Shown here one piece after another: positions 1 through 13,620 of a stretch of 64,000 nucleotides of DNA (positions are counted from its first letter, which is position 1; each line of letters begins with the position of its first letter). Both the position numbers and the translations under genes were made by a program. Origin of the DNA: Lunularia cruciata (Eukaryota > Streptophyta > Marchantiopsida > Lunulariales > Lunulariaceae). Below the pieces are notes generated by a model, which worked only from the letters and a program-made list of their open reading frames with translations, was not told the DNA's origin and made no database searches. Location: NCBI GenBank assembly GCA_948567375.1, contig OX419755.1, forward strand, positions 45,327,001 through 45,391,000. Direction: 5' to 3'.

Positions 1-3000
1 CCGCGTAGTGGTTATAGAGTTTCAACGATTCTCTTTCAATGTAACCATGACAAGAAAGTGGAACCGAAAATGTATAGCGACCATAAGACGAGGTGACCAC
101 AGTAATCAGCCCATAATAATTTCCTCTCCAAAGTGACAACATTGGAATGGACCGGTGAATATTGAATTTGATCGATCCAGAAGTCGAAGGGGTCTGACAG
201 AAATTGCTGGTTCAGGTCAATCATGGGGTATGAAATCGGTAACATTTGTTGCGAAGAATTCGACTTAATCTAAGGGACGTACAAGTTTATTAGTAAAAAT
301 ATGGAGAATTATCAATGTTATTGTGTACTGACGTTTCAGGAGAAGTACGATGTGTACAAAAGATACCCGAAAGGAAAAGAGAGATTGATGCTTCCTACCC
401 CAATCCGTGTTTTGAGCGCGCGAGAGAGAGCGTTCCATAGAGAGGGGTAAAAGAGATGATGGAGCGAAGCCACGGTCTGGTCAGGTACCCAAAAGATTCA
501 TCTCTCTCTTCTCTCTACCATTATTTTGCAGAGAAAGAGCACGACTTGACGAAAGAAGTGGCATGGTAGAGAGTGGGACTAGAAAGAAGCAGAAAATGCA
601 ACTTAGATTTCGATACGATAGCTTTAAGCATAGCCCATGATCTTCTCATGCTGTAAAAGTTAATTCTCTCAAAAGCATGGACATGGGAATACATCCCCAC
701 GACGAGAGTAAGATAGAAGTACCCATAGACAAATAAGCATCATCATTCACTTCCTGTTCCAGATTGGTGGACAAAGCCATCAATAGAACCCACTACTTCC
801 TCTGATCCATGATCCAAACATCGATCTGTTAAGAATCTATTAATGGACACACAGCACTCGATCGTAAAACATGTACGTACCTAATCGATTACAACCTATG
901 GACTCTGATCAGAATCTTAGTGTATGCTCCCTGGAGAGAGAGAAAAAGCGAAGACTCTAGAGAGATATCGATCCACAATTCCATGGCCTCTTCTCGCTTG
1001 AGCCTAACAGCTTTTTGCGTAAGTGCCTTTGCTTGAGCGACAGGTTGCTCCACTACTCTGCCATCAAGTATTTCAGTCCTGTATCTAAACGTAGTCAGCA
1101 TTAAGTGCTGGTGCAAATCCAATTTGGAATGGGAACTTTCACTTGCAATCCAGTAGGTTGATCGAAACACCGTCTCTGTGTACAATATTCGCCTACAATG
1201 ATTTACGCTTTTTAGTTCTGTACAGTGTATACGGGGTGCAACTTGCGTACATCTTGAGTGTTTTTGTACGGGAAACAAAGCTTTTCTTCTGTGCCTAGGT
1301 AGGTATGCTACGTTAGGAACATGCAAAAGAAGTCCAGCAGCATTTGGCGCAGCCTGAGATGATCGATAGTTGCGTCAACCTGCAGTTATATCAGTACACA
1401 TTCAGGGAAACGTGAAGTGAATATCAAATTGGTCAAGGGACGTAAGTGTTTGATCAATCAAGTCTGAGAATTCTAAATAGTTCTTTATGGTTTAGTAATC
1501 ATGCATAAAGAAGGGCTAATCACGCGCACTTGAGGAGCTGATTTGAATGAAGAGCGGCTGCTGCATGAATTGAGTGACCTGGTCTAGTGCATTTGATGAA
1601 CGAATTGGCAAGGAGAATTGCCTAGAGGCGAAAAGAAAAAACTAAGACCGTGGACTTTCTTCCCTCCTAAGCAATAGTGTCTGATGGAGACACGCAAAGG
1701 ACGGGTAGTAACTCCAAGAGCGCTGGATCAGCAACACCCTTGACGGACGCTTCACCTAGGCCCGAGTCACTCGTACAATAGAATCATATTAGAGCCATCG
1801 TCCATAGACAGGTAGATATGAGTTCTACCGAGTATACAAACTATCTTGGTCATTTGAAATCCATAAGAGAAAAAATATTGCTTTTACAGCACGCCCATTG
1901 GAGTTCTTGCTCATTTAGTGTGTACGTTCTTTCTGATAGGAGAGAGGATGGAATCCAACAAGTATAACTATAGTATATATACATATCAATATAAAATATG
2001 CACTGATAGCCCATATACTGCACATTTTGAAGCCTCCATACACACCCCATATCTAGATTTTCGCCGTCGGCCCCATGTGCTTCCGAAAGTCAAAACTAGT
2101 CTAGGCTAGTAGATGATGAGCTCTCTCTATATCTCTGTTGGCGAATGACAATTCGAGTTTGCTCGAGTAGCTAGTAGTAGGCCCTGAATCATGTACTGCT
2201 CGACGACTAATCTTTGTTTTTTCCGGCATAAAAATTAAGTAGTACTTCCAATTTGACTCGGCGTCAGCAGAGCAGATAGTACTACTGTACTGTAGGTGTA
2301 GATGTATATTATAAATTTCATCTCACATTGTTTCTGAATCAGTACACTACCACAACTCAATCTCAGGAGCTGCAGCAGGTCGAAATTGAACAGAGAAATC
2401 AATCAATCAATCAATATTAAGTTCAAGAAGGAGCTACAACAACAACAACGGCTATGTGAGTAAGTAAAGTGTAATCATGAAAAGCTGAAGGTCAACAAAC
2501 TCTGCCTAGATGATGCCAGCATCTTTCTTTTTGGGTTGGAATTTAGGAGTTCCCTTCTGTTCTATTCCCAGAGAGAGACTGGCAGCCTTGCGAGGGGAAG
2601 ACCCATGTGGGAAGTTCAGCTTTCAGCTCAACTATTTCGTTGCCAGCTCTTCTTCTTCAGCTGCAGAGACACAAACTAATCAAGTCTTCAAAAGCATGCA
2701 GTTCACAACAACTCGACACTTTCTATGCCAGACTAGATTCTCTAAATTTATAACGGTTCAAATTTTATTCAAATTGCCCATACAAAAGATAATTATTTTA
2801 TTTGTTCTGATTCTCTCATAAAATATCTCTCTGCGTCACCATCAGGTTCATTTTCGGCTTTTATATGATTATATATTATACTCTACCACTGATAGATTCA
2901 GAGCTGTCTCTCTCATTTAGTGATATTGTTCTGGTCACCGAAACACTTTCTTCAACTTCTGTCAACTGCCCCTTCCACTTCCAAGGAATTCATGCCATAT

Positions 3001-4900
3001 TAAGTTGCTGTATTGCCTCCGAACTCCTCAGGCGAGCTTCTCGAAGATCACTAGTTTACCACATTTCCAGTCACCTGATTCCACGTTACACTCTCTTCTC
3101 TTTGGCCTTGTCTTCGGTCATTTCGGTCACCGATACTTGAATTATCCTTTGGCAAATTTCTGAGCATGTCATGATCATGGATGATAGTTTTGTTTGGACT
3201 CTAAGCCTACTTGAGCATTGTGGTCCTGATCTTGAGGACTGAGAAATACCAAAGTACAAAAAGCGAATAAAGCAGTGCACAAATTTTTTATTCTTGGATC
3301 AATTAAACAGTATAATGATAAATCAGATAAAGGTATGAGCATTTCGCCATCATTTGCTCTGTTTACAATTTATTTCAATATCAACCTATTTTGTTAAACT
3401 ACTAGTTCACGTTTCTGGATATGCCTATGTTCGGTATTGCAACTTGGCAGGAAGTCAAGGGTTGTTGGAAACCCATAGGTTTTGTCAAGATTCTCGATGT
3501 GTTCATAAAGAGGAGAACATGCTCAATGTCTTACTTTTGATTTGTGATACCACACACGGTCTTCAGTAATTCGAGTGCGACCACCTGCTGATTGGACATT
3601 TACCTGAAGGTGAAAGATTTGGAGAGGAAGGCAATAGTTATAACATCTTCTTTTGTCAACAGGACTAACAACTTATTGTCCAAAGAAAATGGAGAAATCT
3701 CTTGTTACTAGGTTATGGAGTTGAACTATACCAAATTATCTCTTAGTCATGTATATGATCTAAGTATCTTGATACTCAAGTATATGTAACTGTAACTAAG
3801 TTACATGCTTGGAAGATTCACGAAGGTAAATATGACAAAGTTCATTCTCCTCAAATTTTGTCCAAATTCTTACTTCTATCTTGATTCCAAGTAATCTTTC
3901 TTGTTTTCCATTCTCGTGTAAGAAAAAGGAATGGAGTGCAACCCAAGGAGCAGATAATACCGAAGTGTTCTTAAATGCAAGACTATCACTGTGCATAACA
4001 TTTACCATAGCATCAATCTTATCAAATAGCACCTGCTCCAACTATTACATTTAGACTTATAGTACGTGCCAGCATACATACAAGTTTTTTTACAAACACA
4101 TTGTCCACCTTATCCACTATTTTCATCTACACTCTCTGCATGTCCTTTAAACCATCTATCTTATCCTACTCAAAATTAGTACATGAGAAGTCGTCTTGTG
4201 CCTGCTCTTACCTGGATCAAGTCTATAGCTACGAGATTGGCCCTCACTATCGCTAGCCTGGAACCAATGAAATAAGATCTTTGTACCTTAGTATCGAAGG
4301 TATCGAGAGCGTTAATTAATGTTCACCATCACTAGCTAATCAAGAAAATACAAATTTATGGTCCTTTGTTATCTACAGTAAGGTGTCATGTATGTTCCCA
4401 ACAGGACTAAATATGTTTCCTTCTATCTTTTCCACTCTGCACTTTCTGCGTTCTTGTGTATATATTTTCGTCCATGTGAGGTCTCTCTGTCTTCGTATGT
4501 CAAATTACTATTAGCTCAATATTTAAATACCCTGACATTCTGTTCTCCTTTCTAAATATGTCAATGAAAACCTTCGCTCATAGGTTCGGAAAAGATAGTG
4601 CAAGAGTGTCTTATTTCAAGGGACAATACCCAAAAGCCCCTTTTGGCCTTTACCTGCAAATAAATCACTCGATTGATGGCCGTTTTGATGTTTCTGTATC
4701 TTTCTCTCTACACGTCTGGATCTAGAGAAGCTTCCTTTAGTATAGTAACTTTTTGGTTCATAATTTCTCAAGGATGACACTTTCGAGGATCGCAGTACAA
4801 CCTGTTTTGCCCTACATATGTGAAGTTACAACATATGCTCAGATCTAATGCTATGCCTGAGATTGGTATACATCTTTGTTAATACCTCCTTACCTGTTCT
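1..4900. other. No recognisable gene; unassigned DNA
   Basis: I find no coding region of a known family here. The longest open frame (minus, 889-1,326, 145 aa) shows no motif I recognise, and its composition does not separate it from chance. The stretch is less repetitive to the eye than the rest of the window and could be single-copy intergenic or intronic DNA. It contains small simple repeats, for example GA/CT runs near 425-545. Confidence 0.5.
2397..2449. repeat. Simple repeats (AATC)n and (CAA)n
   Basis: Four AATC units run from 2,397, followed after a short spacer by about four CAA units at 2,437-2,449. They are ordinary short microsatellites with no gene beside them. Confidence 0.8.
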
Positions 4901-6540
4901 CTTTCTTTGCTTCTCCTCTCATACAAGAAGACATACAAGGAAAAACGAAATGGCTACCAATGACCACTGCATCACAAAGCTGATGTATACATAAATATAG
5001 TACCCCGCAGGAAAGAGGAAAGGAGTACAAGGCACAAACAAGTGCAAAAGAACCAAGAGCTCAAGTCACAAAAGACTCACTCGGGCCATGAAAAGGGCAT
5101 ATTGAAAAAAGGCTCAAATGTACCCTAGGGGAAAAAGCATGCTAGCAACAAGCTCCAAAGATACTAAGGAGAGGTAGCTTACTCCTTAACTTTGAGGTAC
5201 AGGTCCCCCAATGGTGTATCTGGTAAGTAGGGAGGGATGATCCTAGTTGTGCTAGGTGTGTCTATTGTAGCAACTCATCGGTGAAGACCTCAAGTCTGAG
5301 CACGTTCCAAAGTGACTGAAATGCTCTGTCAGGAATATGAAGTGAGCCATGCTTGGGAGATAACCAATGGCCCCCTCTCCTCTGCAAAGAACCTTGTGCT
5401 ACATCCCTAAGAAGATCATCAAAATGATGATGTGGGTGCACAAAAACCTCAATCACTAGGGGGACAAAGTATCAAAGGAAAGTTATGGTGCATAGTGGTT
5501 GTCCTTGCCCTAGAAGAAATGGTTTCTGCTACTCCCATGTGTATGCCTGCCCATGCCAATGATTCCGCTCATAGAGGGTTTGCTAGCACCAATTCATGCA
5601 AGGTGCAATGACCATCTGTGAAAGTGACAATATCCACTTGCACCCAAAGGATAGGTGGACCTAGTAGATCCAACCATTGCTCAATCTGTGTAGCTCATAA
5701 AGATCTGAGCAATGGTATCAAAAACTGCTTCATGGATTCCAATGGACTCCCCTTATTGCACATTGCAAAAAGTATATCCCCTATATGTCATATGGGGAAC
5801 CACATGTGCATTGGGTCAAAAGGCCTATAAGAGTTGGATGTGGGAGAACCTCAAATATAGTGTTGTGGTAAACTCCCTGGAAAGAAAAAGGAAGTTGTCA
5901 ATCAAGGGTGAAGCCTAGAGCCATGCTCTAGAGCCTTTCCTCTCTCAAGAGAGGATCCTAGCTCTATTTGGGTAGAGGTGTATCAACAAGGATGCTAGTA
6001 AGTGTGTGAGTGTGCATATGCTCATTGAGATTTGCTTGGAGCGTCCTAGAGTCTAGGGAGACAAAGTCAATAAACTAGAGGAGTGATGAGCATGCAAGGC
6101 TTGGCAAGAAGTCACAAGCCAATCAAAGATATACTTGGATTTCATAAGTATCTGAATCCACTATCATGATAGGTCTCAATAAGAACGTACAGCCTTGATG
6201 TAAGAACCTATCTGCTAAAAAAGGGACCACTAGAGCTCAAACACCAATATATGCTACTTATGTTATGGCCCCCTACCATATGAGACCACATCTGTCCATG
6301 ACTATGGAAAAAGCTCATTGTTGCCTACACCACTCATTTGATAGTTGTGGGAGCATGCATGGCCCTAATAGAGGGGAGAAAGTATGGCATATAGTACTAT
6401 AAAACATCCACAAATGTGGCAATAGTGCTTCTATAGGCAAGAAAGTCCATGCTAAATATGAGGCCCAAGGGAGGTAACATCGAGTAAGGATGGAGTAGGC
6501 CATCTACGAAGGAGGTAAGCATGGGATGTAGCTAAGGTGC
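4900..6540 (-). pseudogene. Possible 3' part of the LINE element (degraded)
   Basis: This lies directly downstream, on the minus strand, of the LINE reverse transcriptase. Just past the RT, minus-strand reading at 6,300-6,540 gives short stretches that would fit the region after the RT core of the same family. Further on, around 5,262-5,456, a 64-aa frame has no clear match. Every frame is broken and I see no terminal poly-A/T tract. Assignment to the LINE rests mainly on position and is weak below about 6,300. Confidence 0.35.
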
Positions 6541-7500
6541 CTGATATGAAAAAATTATAGAAATCTTCTTGTCCTAAAGGAGAGCCCAACACTAGTAAAC
6601 CAACAAGAACTGGAATCATCATAGGAAGTCAGAGGGAGTGAGGACTGTGCTAGGGCTCCAGACCTTGCATTTATAAGTCTAGACTCATAAACCCAAGGCC
6701 TCTAAGCCGAGTATGAAATTAGATACCATACTAGTGACCTCCTCTAAAGGTCCTAGTCTATGAGTGTCATTTGAGATGGATAGGAAAAAGCACAATGGAA
6801 ATGCTACTACAACATGTCATAAAGCCATATAATGCATTATGGCAAAGAGAGGCCCCTCTAAGGGATCCTCTTGTTGTGTATCCTTGGTTGATGTCAACTG
6901 TGAGAACTCTCTTGTGACAGTACAATGGCTATTCAATAGAGGTGTCTCAATCCAATAGAATGCATGTACAAATGGGATCAAGGAGAGAATCTGGTCAATA
7001 GTTGAGCAAAGGGCATAGAATAATGTTGGACAAGAGATGGTATTGAAGGCATTGGAGACATCAACTTGGACCAGCACTCAATCTGGATGAATGTCCAAGG
7101 GTGCACAAATGCATGCAATAACTATATTGCACCTCCTTGGAGTAGCCATAGCAAACTGATGGGGACACAAGAAGGAAAAAAAAAGACTATTGGAGTTGGA
7201 AGCAAATAGTATGGGAAACCAATTGCAAAAACACATCCCCAATTGCAATGGAGCGCACACCTTAGGTCTCCTTGGCAAGAGCAAGGAGACAAGAAGCTCC
7301 AAAAAGAAAAGTTGCACCAAGGGCTCATGACCAAAGGCAATGCATTGACAAAAAGCAAGGAGAAGAAGAAACCCCAAATTTGGAGCATTTGGGGAGAGGC
7401 AATCCTGTAGGTGCTCAAAGACTAACCTTGATGGCCCTCTTAATGAGAAGCAAGGAGAGTGGAGTAGAGTATGGGCCAAAGCAAAACTTTATCAATTTTA
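6540..7500 (-). pseudogene. Non-LTR (LINE-type) reverse transcriptase, degraded
   Basis: The minus strand reads as an RVT_1-type reverse transcriptase of a non-LTR element, the enzyme that copies element RNA at a nicked target. Two consecutive frames cover it. 7,479-7,078 contains the N-terminal part (GPSRLVFEHLQDC, then PHQFAMATP). 7,077-6,817 contains VDVSNAFNTIS (the first catalytic-Asp block), LIPFVHAFY and QEDPLEGPLFA, a changed form of the QGDPLGGPLFA block. The second catalytic block follows near 6,766-6,774 as S-N-D where the family has A-D-D, so a metal-binding Asp is lost. The block KCKVWSPS is visible near 6,640-6,660. One stop separates the two frames at 7,078, at a position where the family usually has Trp. 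The catalytic loss and stops show it is dead. The clade is uncertain. Confidence 0.8.
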
Positions 7501-8830
7501 ACTCCTCATCTAGATGATAATCCTGGAAGAACAAAGGAAGTTCCTCATTAGCAGGTGGATGTAGGGTCTATAAGTTTGATAAGGTGTCAAAAGAGAAGAG
7601 TATTGGCCAGGAGGATGAGAGTGCCTAGGCTGACTCCCCTACCTAACCTAAAGGAGCAACTAAGGCAACAATACTCTATGAGTAAAGTATGGGGTTATGG
7701 AGACTTTCCAATCCGCTTGGCAACAACCTAGGCCCTAATGGTATACTCCTCTTGAAGAGCTGCCCAATCACCTCTAAGAGCCTATGAATCCTAGAGTTAA
7801 TCTCTTGGTGTCTCCAAGCACCTCCATGGATTGGAAGGAGTAATATCCACTAGGGAAAAAGGGCCAATAGCATCCAAGTGGAAACATTTCAATTGTGATC
7901 ATTGCCAATATAGCACATAGTAGGAGAGAGAGTGGATCCAACAAGTAGACATATAGGCATAAGATCCTAATATACATCCGTGGTCATGGCAAACTTGGTA
8001 GGAATGCTTGGATTGGGTCTTGAGAGTGTAACCAAGAGTATGAGTTGAGAGAGCATATAGAGAGATACAACTAGAGTACGGATGGGGTCTAGGGGAGTAG
8101 GAACAAAGGTGGCCTACACCGGCATGCACAAACAACAAGAGCTCCCTCTATGTTGTGCAAGGCCAATCCCTACCCAAGGACAATCGAGACATGATTGTAT
8201 GGGACATTGATGGGGTGGGATATAAGGATGTGCTAAAAGCCTTGGTGGAAGAGAATGATCTTGAGAGGTGGTGGAGCAAAAGGAGTGGGAGGAAGCTCCA
8301 AATGATCCTATGGGGGTGGTAGGGCAACAGGGGCAAAAGGAAGATCCAAGGTAGAAGGGCGGTATGTAGTATATGTGGCATGAGGAGGAAGGATAGGAGA
8401 GATAAGTGGTGAGGCATCCTCCATGGGAAAGTCCTCCTATAGAGTGGTCTACGAGTTCAAGAGTAGAATGTGAGCTGGAAATAGAAGGGAATCCCTCTAT
8501 GGATCCGTACCAAGGAATACATCTGCATACACCTTTGTAATTGTGGGTGTATGCTGAAAAAGGTGACGTCTCGGTATATGTCCAGCTTGCATATAGGGGG
8601 TGTAGGGTGCTAGATGAGGAGTGACACCTAAGGGAATCCCTCTATGGATCCGCACCAAGGAACAAAGTGGAGGCATCAAGAGACAAACTACTGATATGAG
8701 GACAAAGAGGATGACCCGAGGAGGAATGCATATATTTTCTCCACATGAACTCCATGATGAGTACTGCTTACATTATAGATTATTCTGCACAGATTCATGG
8801 CTCTGCTAGTAGAGACTTCAAGTCTCAAGC
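7500..8830 (-). pseudogene. Probable N-terminal part of the same LINE ORF
   Basis: Upstream of the RT core on the minus strand, the reading continues into DKVLLAHTLLHSPCFSLRGPSR, which fits the pre-RT segment of these elements. Beyond about 7,600 only short broken frames remain (for example 8,417-8,148), rich in Leu, Pro and Ser and not recognisable. A direct repeat of roughly 25 bp (the phrase gggaatccctctatggatcc) occurs near 8,488-8,507 and 8,632-8,651. The assignment fades with distance from the RT. Confidence 0.35.
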
Positions 8831-10538
8831 CGAGAGATCTCTTAACCAAAATTCTAAATATAAGGAGCTAGAACCAATGTTTGATATCTCATTCATACAA
8901 CAGTATTCCTATGCTTGAAATAGAGTACTCAAATCAAGCTCCTTATCAACTCACTAAATTTCTGAATTCATTTACACGCAGCGAGGGTGTGGTTGCCATC
9001 ATGCTACACTGATTTTAGAGTCGGTACTCTGCGGCCTAGTACTGCCCTTATCCTATACAAGATTCGATCTTGCTGCATTATTTGACTAGAAGTAATATGA
9101 AACTACAATTGACTCTTCAGGCTTGATCCTCCTCAATCAGGAAACAGTCAAGACAGTCACTATTGGCTCGTGAGTAAATCAGCGCAACAGTTCTGAAATA
9201 ATGTTTTCTAGCTTTAATGGCTGCAAACTAGCAGACAGAGCACCACTAGACTATATTTTCTGGTGATGCTACATTCAAGGGTAATTGTAATGAATTTTTT
9301 GATCGGAGATTCAAATCAGAAATAAGATTAACTATATGAGTAATATAATGCTCAAGTCGCTATCCCTTGTGAAACATTGTACTGTACGTACAATTGTATA
9401 ATCATATCCAATAAAAATCGGATTCAGAATATGCAAGAATACAAAGCAATCATTACCAATGCCATGGCATACTTGTATCGCTCTAAGGATGTTGCATACC
9501 TAAAGTCATTGATATATTATTGGTTCGGAATCAGTGTTAGTCCTTTCGTACTTCATTCTTTGCTCAAACCTCTCAAGTAATGGGTTCGTTGGAATGATGA
9601 AATAACTCTATATGAGTTTCAATTATCAGAGATGGACTTAACAGTGCCCCAAACTTGCCACCTAGTCTAGGCTTAGAGGTGTCGCAAGTTGGCGGAAAGC
9701 TTAACAGTACCCTTTAGGTTTAAAGCTTAGAGATAACCCAATTTGGCAAAAAGACTTAACATTACCCCTTTTGTTTGAGGCGGGGTGTGAATCTTAGTTG
9801 GCACTCGAAAACTTACCTGGACATTATATTTGTAATTATGTAGTGTGTCGCCAAATGGGGGTCTAAGATCGATTATTGTGTCCAAAAGTTAAAGATCAAT
9901 AATAAAAATCACATAATTTTCCAAATTTCACCAGGTTACCTTCAATTAAACAAGAGAAAAACGGACACACAACAAGCTCACCCCAAACTGGCAATTAGCA
10001 AAGCATGTACCAATCGGATAGAATAAGTCCAAGTAAAGGAACCCGCAACTGGCCTAAACCGGAAGCAAAGCCAACAGGGACAAAAAGAGAGCCTGCTGGT
10101 GTTAAACTAACCCTTACATCACATTCCAAAAAGAGCTAACAGTCCTCCAACTTAGTCCGATTTAGCTTAGATTTACATAGAGCACAAGCGTCCTAGATTC
10201 TGCACTTAATCGTTGATGCATTCTTATTGGAATGGAATTACGCTTAATTAATTGTTGTAAAATTGTTGTACTTTACTAGACTTCTTCTTATATATCACCA
10301 CATGATATACATTTTTTTTTCTCTCAATCGATTCGAATAAGTAGCTTCTTCTATCCTCAATCTTATCTCAATGCATTGATTAGGTAAAGTTTGCTCACAT
10401 AATAATATTCATTAATTGTTTGATTCTCATCTTCACTCAAAATCTAATTTTTCATAACTTCATTTTCTGAGCTTACTTCTTACTCTTATTGTAGATATGC
10501 CCTAAGGTGCATCTCTCACATAACTTTCTTTAAACATG
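8830..10538. other. No recognisable gene; A+T-rich DNA
   Basis: I see no coding region. At about 9,637-9,760 there are two or three degenerate copies of a 55-62-bp unit that begins cttaacagt(a/g)cccc and runs through a segment containing ttggc(g/a)(g/a)aaa; the copies differ at many positions. Confidence 0.5.
9637..9760. repeat. Degenerate short direct repeat
   Basis: The phrase acttaacagtgcccc at 9,637 recurs as gcttaacagtaccct near 9,699 and acttaacattacccc near 9,754. Each is followed by a similar block containing aagcttagag or ggcttagagg. This is an old local duplication of unknown origin. Confidence 0.45.
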
Positions 10539-11679
10539 TGTGACAACCCAGCAAATATCACTTTGCGGTAATCGGGTAAGTAAAGTTTATTCCCGTAGAG
10601 ATACAAGTCAAAAATATCCAAATACAAAGCAAATTAACCTCAATTCTTCTTTAATCTCTCAGGTAGTAACCACACCCAGAAGAGAGTAAAAAGCACTGAA
10701 ATGCAGTCTTGTCACAACCATTTGTCACCCATAATCACAAATCTTTCAATTCTGTCCAAACAAACTCGAATGTGATTTTGCAGTCCCTCCCAAAAATGAC
10801 TACTTCACTTTAAAACAATTTCACCTCAGAATTGTGTTCCACCACTCCACTGAAGGCACAACTTTTGTGATCAAACTTGCTTCACATCAACTCAACGCTG
10901 CACTCACAATTGTGGAATTCTACCAACACTACAATTCCTCTCAAATCTATCAAGGCATTGCTTTGATTGCTATCCACTTAGGATCAAACAGACAAAATGG
11001 AATTAAAGATGTAGAATCCAACATCTAACACTCAAAATTGCACTTTGAATTTCTCCCAACACTCACAAACACACATATAGTGTCAATACTCGGAATTAAG
11101 CTCAAGCAACAAGCACTCAGATCATGACTTTGCTTTAACTATTCTCAAGAATATGGATACCAAAACAACAACACACTACAAATGCCTCCTTTAAATAGGC
11201 AAAGCCTTTGATAGTTATCTAACTCTGTAGATTGTTTCCTAACAACTTTACCAACCTATAAATCCAAAATGACAATGCATCGCTTCACATCTACCTCCTC
11301 AAACCTCAAAATTGTTTCTACCCTGATCCGATGTCTACTTATACTTTGGTTTCCAAACCCCCAAGGAAAGTCCCTTCATCTCATGTACTTTGGGTTCTAC
11401 AACCACTAATTCTTCTACAATTCTAACATGTCTTTGCTCTGATCTGCAATTAAAGACATGGGTAACCTATCTACATCCTTATCTTGCAACCCACTCTTCT
11501 CTAAAGACTCAAATGACAAATCCAAAGACACATGAACCCCAATTTCTCATACTTTGGGTTTAGACCATAAACTATCCCAAAGTTTATCTAATTCTATCTT
11601 GACTAAATCTAATCTAATAGTTACATTGTCTTCTACCTCCAATATCTTCCTATCTACTTGAGTTCAGAGACTAATCAGG

Positions 11680-13620
11680 AATGCATTCAGATTTTTGTCT
11701 TTCACATTTTTCCTCCTTGTCTCCTACACTAACGACTTCAACTTGTGTAGTCTCATTTCCTTGATCTTCATACTGGATTCAAAACTCAACATCGCTTTCA
11801 ACTATATTGCAACCTCTTCAATTGTCCCTGATCATTCTTACCTCTACCTCTCATTATCAGCCAACCAACCTTCTTGATACATCTTCAACTCCTCGGTGAA
11901 TTCCACTTGCAAATGCTCTCTCTCCTTCTTCTTCTGCATCAAGTTCTCCTCCAAACTACAAATTATCTCTTTTAATCTTTCTTCTTCCTCATGTCTCCTT
12001 ATTAACTCTCTCTACCAACATTGCCTCTTCTCCTCTACATTGTGCCTCACACTATTAGGTTCTTTGAGGGAGGGAGCAAGAACTTAACAATGTGAGTTTA
12101 GGGTTTAAACACCAAACCCTAAACCCTAAACTATCTTTGCAGTAGCATTTATGACTTCTAATCAAGAATTCTCAAACCCCTTTTTAATCTTTTGTGCATA
12201 GCTACTTGCTTTCTTTTATCTACAACATTTTGTTCTATATTCTATCTCTATTCTCCATCTCTTTTGGTGAATTCTTATTTATCTTCTTTTGTAATACTAC
12301 ATCTACTCGTAGTATCTCTCTTTCCTCCTCTCCTCAGATTATACTCTCTTTCAACTCCAAATTCTCCGACTCCAATCTTTCCAATACCTACAACATATTT
12401 GTCACATTAGGATGCCTACTTTGCATTTCTCTCTTCATGTTCTCCATCTACAACAATAGTGGACACACAATTGCTTGAAGATACTCTACTTCTTCATATT
12501 GTTACTTCTCTTCCTCTCTCGACACCGTAATCCGTAGTCTAGATCTTTGTATTGGCACTAACTCCTCATTCTCCAAGCTTCCATCTTCTTCATATTCTTT
12601 TCTTTTGCTTAGCTCTACCTCACTTATTGCACTTCTTCTCAATCTAATTCCCTTCTGAATTACAATCTTAGGTTTGAACTCCTCCGGAACTTCATCTTCC
12701 TCCTTCTCGTAACTCGCAGCTTTGGTCTTTTGATCCTTGTCTTCTTCTTCTCTTGACTATTGAATCTCTACACCTTCTTCACTCCCATTGCTTGATTCTT
12801 CACTCTACAATGTGAGCTCTGGTTCTTCTTCTCCTCTTGAGCTCTCTAATTTGTACTTGACTTCTTCTTTTGACTTACCCTCCAATGTCACAATCACCAC
12901 AATATCTTTCTTTGGATTTACCTTTCTTGCTTTCCGAGGTCTCCCCAATGCCAACTCTTCTTCTTTCCAACTCCTCTTCTTTGTCTTTGGAAAGGTTATT
13001 GCCACCTTCACATTTTTCTCCGTTCTGACATAATGCTTGTCACTACTTTGCATGTGCCAAATGTACTGCTGCTCATGTGCATCGGCTTCTCTTCTTAAAT
13101 CTGAGTGGAAATGCAACACCATCTTCTGTCTCTCCACCGCATTTAGTAAATTCAATCTCAAGTAGAAATGGGCTGCAAATAGGACAATGTAGTGCAGCAA
13201 CATCTTGTCTCAAAAATTCCACACCATCTGCTTCATGCATTGGTAAAAGCACTTTGCCTAATTGATGGGTTCTCCTGCAAACATTTTGTGAAAGAACATC
13301 ACTTGGTGTTTCATCACATAAGTTGTTCTCTCCGGTTTAAAGATCACTATCATTGCTCCCACAATACCTTGCTTCATAGGATCCATATAGCTTTCTACCT
13401 TATATCCCTTCTTTGTACATGGACTAGTTAACAATACGCACTTCTGTGGTTTCCTCCGCAACTTCTTCTTTCCCAAGGAAAATGGCTCCAATCTCCTCTC
13501 CAACATCTCTTCCTAGAACAAACCTCCAATCCGCCTCTGTCCATCTATTTTGATTTCCTCTCTTCCTTTCTTCTTTGGACCCTTTAGACATTTACTCTCC
13601 ATTATTTCAATCACGGTTGT
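11680..13620 (-). pseudogene. Unknown repeat-encoded protein of unit A (broken)
   Basis: Open minus-strand frames at 13,506-13,258 and 13,203-12,805 encode a protein with no family I recognise. It contains TTYVMKHQVMFFHKMFAGEP, then LRLNLLNAVERQKMV and LRREAD, then a Lys/Glu-rich tail ending EEEPELTL. Each block has a counterpart in unit B in the same order, so the protein was real when the copies were made. Further 3' (about 12,080-11,890) the minus strand is rich in Glu, Lys and Leu with heptad-like spacing, suggesting a coiled coil as in B. Stops and frame changes break it. A gag-like or accessory role for the repeat is possible, but I cannot show it. Confidence 0.6.
12114..12131. repeat. 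Short plant telomere-type motif (interstitial)
   Basis: The segment aaaccctaaaccctaaac contains two to three copies of CCCTAAA, the complement of the plant telomere unit TTTAGGG. It is far too short to be a telomere and lies inside unit A. It gives weak support for a plant origin. Confidence 0.6.

Noticed and set aside
889-1326. 145-aa minus-strand open frame
   Set aside because: No recognisable motif, no homologous copy in the window and no codon pattern that I can separate from chance. Kept only as a remark.
12114-12131. Telomere
   Set aside because: Only two to three units of CCCTAAA, inside a repeat. Not a chromosome end.
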